Origin: Capsicum annuum
Taxonomy: Eukaryota > Streptophyta > Magnoliopsida > Solanales > Solanaceae
Assembly: GCF_002878395.1 (NCBI RefSeq)
Contig: NC_061121.1
Span: 17,344,378 to 17,408,377, forward strand
DNA: 64,000 nucleotides
Direction of reading: 5' to 3'
Of this stretch, positions 46,101-57,913 are shown in pieces (position 1 is the stretch's first letter; each line of letters begins with the position of its first letter). Below the pieces are notes generated by a model that was not told the DNA's origin, ran no database searches, and saw only the letters and a list, made by a program, of their open reading frames with translations. Both the position numbers and the translations under genes were made by a program.

Positions 46101-48028
46101 CATAATTGAACTCAAAAACGCGCGTAACATGTAGACTTGTGTTATTTCTCATGAAATTCACTTTTCTCTCCCCCTTTCTGATGTGGGAATTTGCCTAAGG
46201 TTTCATGTATACTCTCTTAAGAAGTTTGCTAGCCTAGAAGCTTGCAGCTCTCTCTTTGACCCACACTACATCATGGGTATCACATACACCCCCCTTATGG
46301 ACTCAACGCGCCCGTTGAGATTTGTCTCAACACCTTATGGAGGGAGTGGTTTTGACAAAGCCTAAGTCCATACAACATATTATCCGCTTTCGCCCAATTG
46401 ACCTTAAGGATTTGTCCATTAAGTGTATTCCACGTGAACTTGTCTTATGCTTTATAAAGCTCTTCATTTTTCTCTAATATTCCAACGTGGGATTCACCTA
46501 AGCTTCAAAAGCTTGTCATCCTAGAAGTCTACCAGTCCGTTTCTTTGACCCACTTTTGTCAGCCCAAACCCAATCACGGGCGTCATAAAATAAGTGGATT
46601 GGATACCAGTGGATTTCTGACATGAACTATGAGCTGCTGTTGTGACAAATGACATTTCCTCATAAATTTTATTTTCTATCTCTAGATTTTGAAAGTTCAC
46701 AATGTTGGATGATTTAAGGATTTCACTTGGTTCTCCCACTGTTCCTTTTCTTTGTACCTGGATTTGCTACACTTCAGCCGAGGGTCTTTCGGAAACAGCC
46801 TCTCTGCCTCCCCGAGGTAGTGATAAGGTTTGCGTACACTTTACCCTCCCTAGACCTCACTTGTGGGATTTTACTAGGTGGTTTTCCCACTACCACCAAT
46901 ACAATTTTCTCTATTTCACCCTTTCGTCTTGACCAACACTCAAACCTATATAGTAAATTTTTCTGATTCCCGTTGTTTCCTTAGGTATGCATTCCCTTGG
47001 TGGAGGGAGAAAGAGATTGTATCTGAAGAGAGGAGATCTCAAGGATTGTGTCCCCTCACCCCAGAAGAAGCAGCTTTGATTCTGCAAGCAATGGGTTTTG
47101 AAAAAGACGTACAAATATATATTGCATCTGGTGACATTTATGGAGGTGAGCGGAGGCTTGCTGCTTTGAGAGCTGCCTTCCCAAAGATTGTAAGTGATCT
47201 GTGATCCTGTTCTCCTATTGTTTCTGTTGCATAAACATTTATCGGAACTATGCTGCATGTAATAGCAAACATGTGCCTTAGCCAACATTGTTGTTAGTCT
47301 ATTTCATGTATTTAGGAGATGAGCAACTTGGACAGTGGTCTCTGCTACAAGTATTGAATAACCTGCCATGTGTTTTAGACATTTGGTAGCCTTGAAGTGT
47401 GCACAAAATGTTCTATGTTTTCTGCTGCTAGTTTTTTATTGCTGAGGACTTCATTGTGACTATTTACTGGACACTATGTGCTATTTATCCTTCTTTTCTA
47501 TTTTGTTTAATATCAGGTGAAAAAGGAGATGCTGCTAGAGCCTGGGGAATTGCGGCATTTCCAGAATCATTCATCTCAGATGGCAGCTCTGGATTTCATA
47601 GTGTCAACTGCTAGCAGTGTATTTGTTCCTACTTATGACGGAAACATGGCTAAAGTTGTTGAAGGTCATCGTAGGTACTTGTTACCTACTTTGTTGAAAA
47701 TGATTCCATGACAATAGTAACCTTTATAAAGGCATCACTAATTATCTTTTGCAGGTATCTTGGGTTTAAGAAAACCATTCGATTGGATCGGAAGAGACTG
47801 GTAGATCTATTAGATTTGCATCAAAACGGAACACTTACAAGGGATGAGTTTACAGCTGCAGTGCGGCAGTTACATGAGGGACGAATAGGACAGCCAGCTC
47901 GACGTAGAGTTATTGCAGAGAAACCAAAAGAAGAAGATTATTTTTATGCAAATCCACAGGAGTGTCTGTGTGAGAGTAATACCTGTGATGACTTGTTTGG
48001 CCCTGAGAATTCAACCGTAGTCCAATGA
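40101..48028 (+). CDS. O-fucosyltransferase family protein (GDP-fucose protein O-fucosyltransferase fold)
   Basis: Eight coding exons join in phase: 40101-40344, 43870-43937, 44089-44177, 44257-44419, 44885-45174, 46985-47189, 47517-47674, 47755-48028, giving 496 aa and no stop. Residues about 31-53 form one hydrophobic segment (type II Golgi anchor). The catalytic domain has [67 protein letters not shown] (the HxR motif that binds GDP-fucose in the family), [17 protein letters not shown] and a C-terminal [20 protein letters not shown]. These are the hallmarks of plant O-fucosyltransferase proteins, Golgi enzymes thought to transfer fucose or related sugars; the acceptor cannot be told from sequence. 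All motifs are intact. Exon 1 ends GCTA with donor GTGAGT; the first intron is 3.5 kb and full of SINE copies. Convergent with the methyltransferase at 48803. Confidence 0.93.
40920..41093 (+). mobile_element. TS/SolS-family SINE
   Basis: Contains CGAGGGTCTATTTGAAACAA, CCTCTCTATCTCTGAGATAG, GGGGTAAGGTCT, GCGTACACTCTACCATCC, AGACCCCAATTTGTGGGACT and ends GTATGTTGTTGTTT, the TTG-repeat tail of this tRNA-derived solanaceous SINE. Confidence 0.85.
41461..41573. mobile_element. 113-bp palindromic fold-back MITE
   Basis: A perfect 21-bp inner stem (41495-41515 and 41519-41539, starting GTGTCGGATTCTCC) with a 3-base loop CAC, inside outer arms GTTGTTCGGACTCTTCA and TGAAGAGTCCGTGCAAC. The whole element can fold on itself. 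It lies in intron 1 of the O-fucosyltransferase gene. Confidence 0.85.
41835..41925 (+). mobile_element. TS/SolS SINE 3' fragment
   Basis: GGTAGGAGTAAGGTTTACAT, CCTATCCTCCCCAGACTCCG, CTTGTGGAATTACACTGGCT and ATGTTGTTGGTG tail. Confidence 0.75.
42240..42345 (-). mobile_element. TS/SolS SINE fragment
   Basis: On the minus strand: CGAGGATCTATTGGAAACAG, CTCTCTACCCCGCAAAGGTA, CATCCTACCCTCTCTAGACC, CCACTTGTGAGATTATACGG. Confidence 0.8.
44547..44685. mobile_element. Tourist/PIF-like MITE in an O-fucosyltransferase intron
   Basis: Inverted ends GAGCCTGTTTGGATGG and CCAATCCAAACAGGCTC, flanked by TAA on both sides. Same family as the copy in the second UGT intron (61564). Confidence 0.82.
45297..45380. 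repeat. 40-bp tandem duplication in intron
   Basis: AGTGGAGAACACAATTAAAA with ACAAACGATCTACA occurs twice exactly 40 bp apart (GAGAACACAA at 45301 and 45341), in the intron after exon 5. Confidence 0.9.
46183..46600. repeat. Imperfect direct repeat ~300 bp apart in intron
   Basis: GTGGGAATTTGCCTAAGGTT ... CTAGCCTAGAAGCTTGCAG ... TTTGACCCAC at 46183 resembles GTGGGATTCACCTAAGCTTC ... CATCCTAGAAGTCTACCAG ... TTTGACCCAC at 46487. Could be the two ends of a short LTR-type element; unproven. Confidence 0.5.
46740..46885 (+). mobile_element. TS/SolS-family SINE
   Basis: GAGGGTCTTTCGGAAACAGC, CTCTCTGCCTCCCCGAGGTA, GATAAGGTTTGCGTACACTT, TACCCTCCCTAGACCTCACT, TGTGGGATTTTACTAGG. Lies 100 bp before exon 6 of the O-fucosyltransferase gene. 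Confidence 0.85.
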
Positions 48029-48614
48029 GATATGTCTTGCATGGATAGTTACTCCATAGTACTGCACAGGCGTTTCATGAAGAAAGCAAAGGGAAAGGCG
48101 TAAAGTTGTTGGTAGGCACACTCGAGATCTGTTAGCAAAAGGCCAAAATGTGGCCTTAGGTCAACGGGGCATTTTGGGGAGGTGTTTTGTCATAGATAGG
48201 TAGTTTATAACTGGGAGAAGCAAAGAGAAAAAGAATGCAGAAACCAAATGTCTCATACTTATCAAAAAGAAAAGAAGTGTCATGTTACTGTATTCATTCA
48301 TTTTGTTCATATATGTTTTTATTATCTCTTCTAGTTGGACAGTGTTGATTGTACCTGATACCACAGTAATTTACAGGAAGATGGCCCTTTTTACAATCAA
48401 TTGCTCTAAAATGTGGAACAAAGAGGTGTAACAGTTTAAATTTCATGCCCAAAAAAGGCACTTGAAGCAAATTGTTTGCTGGAAATCAGATAGCTTAATA
48501 TATATTCATCAGATCTACCGCATCTTATTCTGTTTGAAAGCAAGAGATGTAATGTAAAGCTGTTCTTTCATTATTTATAAATCAGATAAGAGTAAAAGAA
48601 ACCTCTGATCCCAG

Positions 48615-48758
48615 TAGTGGATCTAGATTTGTATATGCATGTTCACGGGAATTCAGTAGCTTTTCCTCAAATCCTATGTATGTATTTAATCCTAAATATC
48701 AATAAGTACTTAATTGTGAATCCAGTTATTTAAAATTCTGGATTCTGAATCCGCCTCT
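48615..48758. mobile_element. hAT-type MITE between the convergent genes
   Basis: Right end GAATCCGCCTCTG with left counterpart AGTAGTGGATCTAGATTT, related to the CAGAGGCGGAGC family at 8619; left end degraded. Confidence 0.55.
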
Positions 48759-48802
48759 GAAGTTGCAACCGTAACAACTAGCTAGCCTGATCATGAGGTC
48801 AG

Positions 48803-51800
48803 CTAAGAGTTTCTTACTTTGGCTTGATCAAGATCTTTAAGTCTCTTTTCTTGGTGGTATTCTAATTCATCTAGTTTCCATTCTCTTTCTCTGAAGATAT
48901 TGTCAATTTGTTGTAAAACCACCTTCTCCCCTGCCCTTACCCCTACTGCTATCTGAAGCCTTGAACTGAGGTTACCTTCCTTCATCAGTTTCGCATCCTA
49001 CAAGAATCATTATGTTCAATGGCTAAAACAAAATACATGTACTACATATGGAGATAACGCGGTTTTATTCATAAGAGTCCAGATAGCATAGTATTTAGCA
49101 GAATGCATTAAAGGAAGGTGACAGTGGAAACATATAGTAGAATAGAACAAGAGGCAATGACAATGTCATAGTAACACAACTAATTAGTGATGCAAGTTTA
49201 CCTCTTCAGTTGTGGTGTGATAGCCAGAAAGTGCAGATTTACATGCATCTCGTACGATTTTACATATGAGTTCTTCATTTGCTCTGCTGACAGGTAACTC
49301 GAGATGATCCCAAACAGCCTTTCTGGAAAATGATTCTAGTAGGGAAGCATCAGTTCCACCAAGGGCAACCAGCCTTAAATATGGAAACAAAGCGGGAGGG
49401 AGAGATTGTCCAAGTTTTATATCAAAGTCAGAAGTTTCTCCTAGGCCATTTGACTCTGCTATATCCAGCTTGTCCTTGTAAAAATCGTCATGCTTGGATA
49501 TTTCCAACGTTAAAGTAAATGTATCACGAGCTGAGCCTGGTTCGATGAAGCCATAGCCAATAGCCATATCAGCATTGCTTTTTTTCAAGCCATATTGGAT
49601 GAGAAACTGTCAAAATCACCATGTGGTTGTGTACCATTTTGGAATTAGTACATTTTAAAGGTTTTAGTTCTAATAGAAGTACTTCAAATCTTCAATCAAA
49701 CATATAAAGCAAACTATGAAGGCTTCCTATAGACTCTTCACAGCTGTAACATTTAGATGAAGTATGCATTTTCTATTCCATTTAGCTTATGTTGTTTATT
49801 GGTCTGTCTTATTATTTTCATCCTGGAAGACTTTTATTTCATTAAAGTATGATCCAATAAAATGCTACATAATGTTAGCTTTTCGATGAACAATAGAAGA
49901 ATGACTCGTTGTCTAGCTGAGAGAGTTATGATTTTTGAAAAATGCAGCTCGCCTTACCTGGTCGCCAGCCTTCAATTTCAATGGACTTTGAAAAGAAAGT
50001 AACAAATCCCAGGAGAACAGACCTGCTGGTCCATCAACTTCATGTATATGATCTTCTGTGGTCACTTTGGCACTGTGGTTTGCCTGATAAAGTAAACCAT
50101 TTGTATAACGTTAGTCACCAATCAATAACCAAAATATGGTCAAATGCTACATGGGAAGAGAACTTCAACAAACAAAGAAATTCAATTGTTACTCGTTTCT
50201 AGCTGGCTGACATTGAAGCTTTCAAGTCTATATAGGTTTACTTATCATCAACATATTGAAGCAATCTCGTAACTAAGATGAATTTATTCTGAACCCAACA
50301 CTTTCTCCTTTCCATTTTGAGCATCTTGTAAGTAGTCATTCATCACTAGAAAACTTCAGTTGCTTATCTAAGTAGTAATTTTCATTTACCTAAAATCTTA
50401 CCAGGTCAGCAAAGGGGACCAGCATTAGATTTTGAATCCCAGCGCGGGAAAATGCCCTTGATCTGAGTATTCCAAATGCCCAGAAGAAATCATCCAAGGT
50501 TATACGAAAAGGGAAAAGCTGCTTGTTACCAAGTATGACTTCGTCTTCAACTTTTTGAAATTCATTTTGCACGTAATCTTTCACACTCAACGTTGTGCTT
50601 AAAAGTTGAGTTCCTGCAAATGATAGCACGAGAAAAGTTAATCACAAGTACCCAGAAAACTCAACCAAACAACATCACATTTCTTATCTAAGAAAAGTTG
50701 TCTTTGCTTAGACATAGCCATCCCCACTCAACATATTTGACTATATAAAAGGCATAGCAATCACTCTTAACAAAGTCATAAGGGACGAGAACTATCAACT
50801 AGCCTACAACATACAAGATTGCATCTGGCGCTGAAACGAGCTTCAAGAGCTTTAATAACCATATGCTGACTCTCAATAGTCAAGAATTTTACGACAATAA
50901 TAATAGGAATAAACAACGAGGAAAAGCCATGACGCAATGGTAGAGTAGCTCCTTCAGTTACCTAAGGTCATGAGCTGTCTAGAAATACAAGGGGAACGCT
51001 CCATACCCTAGAGCTAACTCTCCCCTTACGTTCGACTAGTCAGGGAGTACTTTGTCATGGGGTAAACAACAAAAACAACAACTCAGGGATTGTAATCCTA
51101 TATATATGGTTTGGGAAGGGTGGCGTGTATGCAGCCTTACCCCTATACCTTGTGAAGGTAGAGAGAGAGGTTGTTACCCATAGACCCTTGGTTCAAGTAA
51201 AACATATCAAACTCAAGTATGGAAAGAAAATACAGTAATGAGGAAATCATGATAAAGATAAAGGAGAAGAGCGGTAGCAAAACGACAAACAAGACGTAAC
51301 TGAAGCAAAGGAGACATAAGATAATAGTAGCCTAGTAGGGAAAACTAGACAACACTCGAAAATAAAACAAGAACTTAAGCTCTATACACTGCATGATGCA
51401 AAAATCTTGACACAATCAAAGTCAGTTCACTTATAAGAGAATTTGAGGTAAAACATCTAATTTTAAACATTAATAAATAACCTGGTAAAAATGGTTAGTA
51501 ATCTACTATCACACGTTAAACTACATTGATAGAGATAAAAAGGAAGTTACACTCTGTCAGCTTATATAACTTAACTCCATAGGTAGGGCCAAGGGTTCAT
51601 CCGACTCCCTTTTGGCAAAAGATTACACTATTTACATAGTTAAAATTATTGTTTATGTTTATATAATAGATGTTCGATCTTCTTTGACTTCGTTAAAATC
51701 CTAGCTCCTCCACTGGAACATAACAACACAAGAATCTGCAATTTTCCCATTACAGTAATGTTTTACAAGGAAAGCAGATTACCTTGAATCTCAGAGAGCT

Positions 51801-53468
51801 CCTCTTCAGACCTGCACTGGAAGAACATACCAAGCGACATCAGCAACACTACTTCCAAAAAAATTATTCAATAACAACAGCATACCTAGTATAGTATGAT
51901 AAAGTGGGGACTGAGGACGGTAGAGTATAAGCAGACCTTACCCTACCTTGGAAGGTAGAGAGATTGTTTGTGATATACCCTCGGCTCAAGAAAAAGATTA
52001 TTCATAACAACATACAGAGGCGAACTCAGGATTTGAAGTCTGTGGGTGCACCAGTGTTGTCAAAGACGCGCATAAGCCTAGAATTAAGACTCAAAATGTG
52101 TTGAGCGCTCACCTCGCTTAATGTGTAGCTTAGGTTCTAATTTCTTATACATACTTTACCTTGTCAATGAGGCTTTCTGAAGAGACGAACACTAAACAAT
52201 TAATATTTCGATCACTTTATCCAAAAAAATTAATTCTTTTGTTCATATATTTGTCATTCATGCTTATACTATTAGTCTTGGATTAGACATATATTTATAT
52301 GTTTTCTACCTTTATGCCTTTTTTCATTAAATCTCACACTTCATTTGTACTTTGTGCTTAAACACAATAGACCTTGAAACTTTTTTACGCTTATTGCTTT
52401 TGATAATATTGTGGTGCACCAATATTATCTTAAGATATTAGAAAAACTTTTGATGTCGAGCAAGGGAGATTATCATATTCAATTGGTTGGTAAAAACATG
52501 AATAATACTGAAAAAATAAATATATAGAACAAATATGAGTTTTAAGCTAATAAGCTTACGTTTAACATTTTTGAATAATCAATTGTTGTAGCTCAATGGT
52601 CAAGGAGGGTTTGCCTTATGGACTGGTCGCGGGTTTGAATCCCCAGTCCAGCAGCAGCCATTTAAATTTGAAGTATTAAAAATAAAAACTAAGGTGTTGT
52701 GCGGCCAAGAGATTGATCCCTGGTCGCGTGGACAGAAGCAAAGGCTTCAACCAATGCACCAGGCACTATCATTCATCTTAGGTTACACTATTAGTTATAT
52801 CCCAATTTCTCAATGTACATACACAATTTTTTTTAACGTTAATAGGTGCACGTGCACGCCACCTATACATGTGGGTCCGCCCTTGCATACTAACAATGTA
52901 ACCTCACGAGTGAGGTCTCTGGAGGGTAGTAGGTCTACCTTCGAAGATAGAGAAACTGTTTCCAAAAAATTTAATAATCAAAGCAGACCCACCAATAGAT
53001 AGTGGAATCAGTAGACTCAGGAAGAACATCAATGAAATATTTCCACTTAGAATCATCTTTCCATTTCTCTCTAATCAAGAAAAGAGCAATAGATATCCAA
53101 GGTTCTAATCCAGTACACAAATTCCCAATTTCAGATTTTGCAACTGTATCTGTATTAATCCATAGCCTTCTAGGCACTCCTAAAACTGTCTCCCCTTTAG
53201 CTATATCCTTCTTAGCAACTAATCCTAAACCTTCCGGTACAATAGCTGGCTTTACAGGTGTCTTTATTGATACAACCCCTTCATCGCATAGCCAGTTCCA
53301 GAATGTTTGGACTTGTCGTGGGATTTTTGGGTCAAGTTGTTTAAACTTGAGTGAACTTATCAAGAATGGTTTTTGGGAACTGTGTAAAGTTTGAAACTTT
53401 GTTCTTAGTTTTGTTGTTTTGAGTGGAGATAGGAAAGTTGAAGGGTGTAAAGAGAAAACAGAAGCCAT
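48803..53468 (-). CDS. RBCMT: Chloroplast [Rubisco large subunit / fructose-bisphosphate aldolase]-lysine N-methyltransferase (SET domain)
   Basis: Six exons join in phase: 53468-52993, 51811-51783, 50613-50402, 50083-49958, 49606-49202, 48997-48803, giving 480 aa, close to the 489-residue pea enzyme. Residues 1-45 are Ser/Thr/Lys-rich, a plausible chloroplast transit peptide. SET domain: EGLGLVAKKDIAKGETVLG at 79-97, RLWINTD, LPESTDSTIYW, TLDDFFWAFGILRSRAFSRA, ADLANHSA (240-245 region, the N-H-S pseudoknot motif), FLIQYGLKKSNADMAIGYGF with Tyr286 in the place of the catalytic Tyr of pea RBCMT. The C-terminal substrate-binding domain has PYLRLVALGGTDASLLESFS and CKSALSGYHTTTEE. It transfers methyl groups from S-adenosylmethionine to Lys14 of RbcL in some plants and to aldolase. 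Odd: DLANHSA has Ala where DLINHSA is usual. The 29-nt exon 2 is a micro-exon. Start chosen as the only ATG preceding the transit-like segment. Confidence 0.95.
50928..51195. mobile_element. SINE remnants in RBCMT intron
   Basis: 50928-50975 (GACGCAATGGTAGAGTAGCT) looks like a tRNA-derived SINE head on the plus strand. 51110-51195 on the minus strand has AAGGGTCTATGGGTAACAAC, CTCTCTCTACCTTCACAAGG, GGGGTAAGGCTGCATACACG, a TS/SolS body. Confidence 0.65.
51900..51995 (-). mobile_element. TS/SolS SINE fragment
   Basis: Minus strand: CGAGGGTATATCACAAACAA, TCTCTCTACCTTCCAAGGTA, GGGTAAGGTCTGCTTATACT, CTACCGTCCTCAGTCCCCAC. About 90 bp beyond micro-exon 2 of RBCMT. Confidence 0.8.
52017..52885. mobile_element. 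hAT-type MITE relative with an inserted tRNA-like SINE head
   Basis: Left end CAGAGGCGAACTCAGGATTT, right end GTGGGTCCGCCCTTG, with GGGTGCACC near the left and GGTGCACGTGCAC near the right. Inside, 52572-52670 has TAGCTCAATGG (A-box-like) and GGTTTGAATCC (B-box-like), a pol III promoter pair as in tRNA-derived SINEs. No clean 8-bp duplication found. Confidence 0.5.
52895..52975 (-). mobile_element. TS/SolS SINE 3' fragment
   Basis: Minus strand: GGAAACAGTTTCTCTATCTT, CGAAGGTAGACCTACTACCC, TCCAGAGACCTCACTCGTGA. It ends 18 bp before the donor of RBCMT exon 1. Confidence 0.7.
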
Positions 53469-53915
53469 TTTCTTGGTTTGGTTTCATTGAGACACACTGG
53501 CTTTTAAGGTTGCTAGCTGTCTAGATGGGTTGTTATACAGTTAACATGTGTCATTCTTCTTGTGGCTTATTTTCTGTCAGTATTTTGAGACATCGTACAT
53601 ATACCTTTCATTTAAGTTAGTCTCAACTGGCATCTCTCAACTGGCATCTATATATTCTAACTTTGCGTGTATATACGTAGGCATAATAAATAAACATATG
53701 CATTCTATATGATAATTTATATCCGGCGTGGATAATGCCACATAACATACACATCTACTTGATCAATTTCATACATATTTAAATGTTTGCTTGTATATAT
53801 TTAAAGTTAGAGGACATAAATATCAATTAAAGTCAAATTAAAAAATACGTAAATGTATTATAACTTATTTCAATTTCCACTTACTTCTGTGATTATGATG
53901 TGAAGGTTGTTGTTA

Positions 53916-53944
<29 letters not shown>

Positions 53945-53964
<20 letters not shown>

Positions 53965-54943
53965 GTATGAAACCCTTTACAAAAGTGATTTGAACTTTTT
54001 GCAACTCTTTTTTAGATAAAACTGTCTTTTCACTATTTTTTTAAATTTGTTATTTAATTATTTTTTATTATATTAACTAGATTTCCTAAAATATATGAGA
54101 CTTCTAAAATATATGGTAGGAGAATTGATTAATATTTTCCTTTGTACTAGACTTCCTAAAATATATGAGACTCTTAAAATATATGATAGAAAAATTAATT
54201 AATATTTTTCTTTCTACTTTTCAATTTGAAAAATATTCCTAAAATAGGACTCTATTAATTAAGAAATATTTCTATAAATATTAAGATGTACGTTAAATTA
54301 GAGAACAAACCAGTTTGTCTATTGGGAGAATATGATTGATGCTCATCTAACTTGATTCGATTGCATGTTTAGATTAGTGGATGCTTGATTTTCTAACCCC
54401 CAACTTCTTCACTGTTTTTGTCAGCATAATAAAATTCAACATGTACGTGATTGGATAAAAATCGAAATTTTGTGATCACTATTATATTATTTTTTTTATA
54501 GTTTATAGGTCGTAGATAAATGTCGGTTGACTTTGAAGTTTCTTGTGTAAATGTCAGGTTTAATTGTATTGTTTTGATAACTTTATTATCTTGTTGTTTC
54601 ATTTTAATTTACAGATGCTAGATGAATGTGGGTCGGTTTTAAAATTTTTTTAGGTAAAGGTTAAGTTTAATTGTATTATCATAATATCTCTATTAGTTTG
54701 TTATTTTGTGGTAGTTACAGTTCGTAGATGAATCTCGATCGGCTTTGAGAATTTTTTTTATGTAAAGGTTAGATTTGCTTGTATTATTTTGATATCTCTA
54801 TTATTGTATTATTTTGTTATTATTTACATACTCAAAAGATATTAAATTTAATTATTATATTCATCTTTATTATTTAAACAAATATATTATTTAATGTAAT
54901 GTTTGAACTCATCGAAGTGAGGATGCGCGTACACCTAAACTAG
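53945..54943 (+). mobile_element. Helitron-like element 1
   Basis: Starts in TATATTAAAAGTATGAAACC and carries AAAGTGATTTGAACTTTTTG (as in the well-defined Helitron at 10391-12144), ending GCGCGTACACCTAAACTAG at 54943. The exact 5' end is blurred by the (TA)n run. Contains repeated GGTTTAATTGTATTG-type units at 54555-54800. Confidence 0.65.
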
Positions 54944-57265
54944 TATATTAAAAGTATGAACACCTTTAGAAGGTCTAAAGTGATTTGAATATTTTACATC
55001 CTCATTAAAAATCTCCGTAATTGATAAAATTATTTTTTTACTTATTTTTTTCAATTATAGATTTAAAATTAAGGAGTCCTAAAATTGATAAGATAAAAAT
55101 ATATGAAAAAATAATATTGGTAAGATTCCTTTTTTCTTGTGTATATAAAAAAAAAGTCCTAAAAAATATATTGAGGTTTTTATCAAAATTAAAAAATAGT
55201 AACAACATTCAATAACAATTTTATATCTTATGAATTAATATAAGGAAAGAAAATTATGACTCATTCATCATTTTTTGTTCTCTAAGTTTCTGTCAAAATT
55301 AGATTGCTAATATTAAAGAAAAAGAAAAGATTAGAGAACACAAATAACTAATATGTACACTTTATTATTTCAAAAAAGCTAAAAAGATTAGACTTTTTTG
55401 GGTAATTTGTTTTAGAATTTTAAACTAATTAGAATTTTACTGTGTATAAACAACAATTTCTACAATGTTATTTAAGTAACATATTCTATTTTTACCTCTA
55501 TGTTTTCTTCTTAATTTGAATTTGATTTGATTTAAGTTGTTTTCTTATATTTATTATCATCATTCTTTTGATTATCTAGTTTATAACTTTAAAGATTGTA
55601 TAGGAATTATTCATACTCAATAATTAACAATACATTCTCCCTTTTGGTAATTTCTTTTGTTTTCTCTTACAGTTGAAGATTTTGGTCGAAAATTGAATGA
55701 AACAAACACATTGTTGTTGAATAAAGTAGTCAAAAGTTTAAAGGTTAAGGTCTTTCCTTTTTTTTTTTCTTTATTTAAATAAAAGTTTTATCGATCTTTC
55801 AATATATATATCGTAATTTGTAATTTTAAGATTATCCGTTAAATGGTTAATGGTTACTATAAAATGAGAATTTAAAGTCAAAAAATGCCATAGAGATTTT
55901 AAAGATCTTTGATCTAAAAATTTTTATGTTCCTTTTGTTAGAGATACACAATATTTGAACTTCACGGATTAACAAATAAGGTCTAATAAAGTAGATGGAA
56001 AGATTCGTCAGTACAAAAATTGTGATTCTCTTTTATATTGCCACAACAAGTTTTACTTCTTTCAAAACTATTGATAATTTTTACACGATTTTTTAGGCAA
56101 CTCTATTATAACAGTGATTGTTGTTGATTCGATTATTCTTTTTTCGCTAGAAAATTATTTGATTATAACTCTCTACGTACCTTTACTGTGACTTGTGTAT
56201 AAGAGAGCTTTAAGTTTTTTTCTATTTTTTAATGACAAGAAAGTAAAAAAATTAAAAGCCATGTTCTAAATATATTAGAACCAGAGGTGGCTCAAGGGTA
56301 AAGCCTTAGCTTTAGGCCCCAAAATTTTTAGGCCTACAAAATTCTAGTAGTAAACTATGATTTCAACTTTACTTGAAATAATAATGAAGATTATGAAATA
56401 TATTTTAAAAATTATCTAAAAAAGGAAAAGAAAAAAAGTTATCTCATTTTTACAAGAAATATTTTATAACTTTTGAACTAAACAACTCAAACTTTGTACT
56501 AATAAATAAAATTTTAACAACAATATCCAAATTAATGCATTGCAAACAAATGGGCTAATATCTTATTAATTAGAATTAATCCTGACTTTTATTAATAATT
56601 ATAATTATATTACTATATGAAGTTAAATGCATTTCAAATAAATGATTAATATCTTATTAACTAGAATTACTCCTTACTATTATAATTATGTTACTATGTA
56701 TATGTCTTTATATTCAAAAATAAAGAAAAAAATAAATAAGACAACTCTAAATTATTATAATTGTATTATTGTTGTATGTAAGTGTACATATGTACATATG
56801 TAAAACTCCTTCATAAAATTTGAGACCATTAATTTTAGTGAGACGCCCCATCCTTGATTAAATAAATTCGTGTTTTCAAGAATGATGAATATGAAGAGAC
56901 ATATAAACTATCCATGTACTCGAATCATAAATGTGGAGAAACTCCAATGCGCACACATCGAATTTTTATTGGAGCGATATTATTTTAAAAAAGTATAGCA
57001 CCGGTGGCTTGATAAGATATGGATGAATCATGTCTCATTTGTTTTGAATTGAGTATATGTTTCTCTTGATATAATTTTTGTACATAATATCTAATTATAT
57101 TATTCACTTTAATCATTAGAATATATTCATGTCTGGTCCCATACTTCGAATCCGAATTAGTCAGATTTCAATGTAGATTTCGAACATCAAATTTCATATA
57201 CTTATAGTATTTAAGTTAATAATATTGTCATGATATACACGTGCAACACACGTACACTAAACTAG
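54944..57265 (+). mobile_element. Helitron-like element 2, abutting element 1
   Basis: Begins TATATTAAAAGTATGAACAC directly after the CTAG of element 1 and ends ACACTAAACTAG at 57265, preceded by a stem ACGTG-CAACA-CACGT at about 57238, the expected 3' hairpin. AAGTGATTTGAATATTTTAC follows the start. Confidence 0.6.
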
Positions 57266-57913
57266 TATATTAAAAATGTGAAGGGTCTGTTGTTTGAACT
57301 TTTTGCCCTTCATTAAAAATCTTTGTAATCATCTTTTCATTATTTTTTCTTAATATTTAAGAGTTAAAAATTAATTAAATATATTTATGGTAAAATCTTT
57401 CTTTATTAGAAGTTACGAGAATTAATGACAACTAATATTTTTTCATTAGTTTAAGAATTAAGTTTAAGAAGATTTGAAAAAATCTATAAATAAATATAAA
57501 AGAGTTAGAATAAGAAAAATTTGAGAAGTATCAAATTTTTAAAAATTTTAAATACGTAATAAGAATGTAATCAATGATTTTGTAATGATTTGACTTTAAA
57601 AATAAGAAAAATTTTAAATATAAAAAAAATTGTTACTACAAATATAGTTTAAATCGATGCGTCTCTCTTAGCGTCTGATAGCAAGGGAAAAAAGTACTGC
57701 ATTACAACACAAAAGTGATCCATCAACTATTTAAAATTTCTGGTTGTAAAATATATATGTGCACTAAATATATGTTTATATTTACATTATTATATTAAAG
57801 TATGAAAGACTTTTGAAAGTGATTTGACCTTTTTACACTTCATTAAAAAAATTTTCAATAGACAAATTCATTTAATTTTAAATAATTAAATGTTACTCGT
57901 GCGATTAAACTAG
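57266..57913 (+). mobile_element. Helitron-like element 3, abutting element 2
   Basis: Begins TATATTAAAAATGTGAAGGG with TTGAACTTTTTGCCCTTCAT and ends GTGCGATTAAACTAG. A further 5'-type terminus (TATTAAAGTATGAAAG) at 57792 suggests yet another nested copy. Confidence 0.55.

Noticed and set aside
52572..52650. A tRNA gene
   Set aside because: A-box-like and B-box-like words are present, but no cloverleaf with acceptor stem could be drawn; more likely a SINE head.
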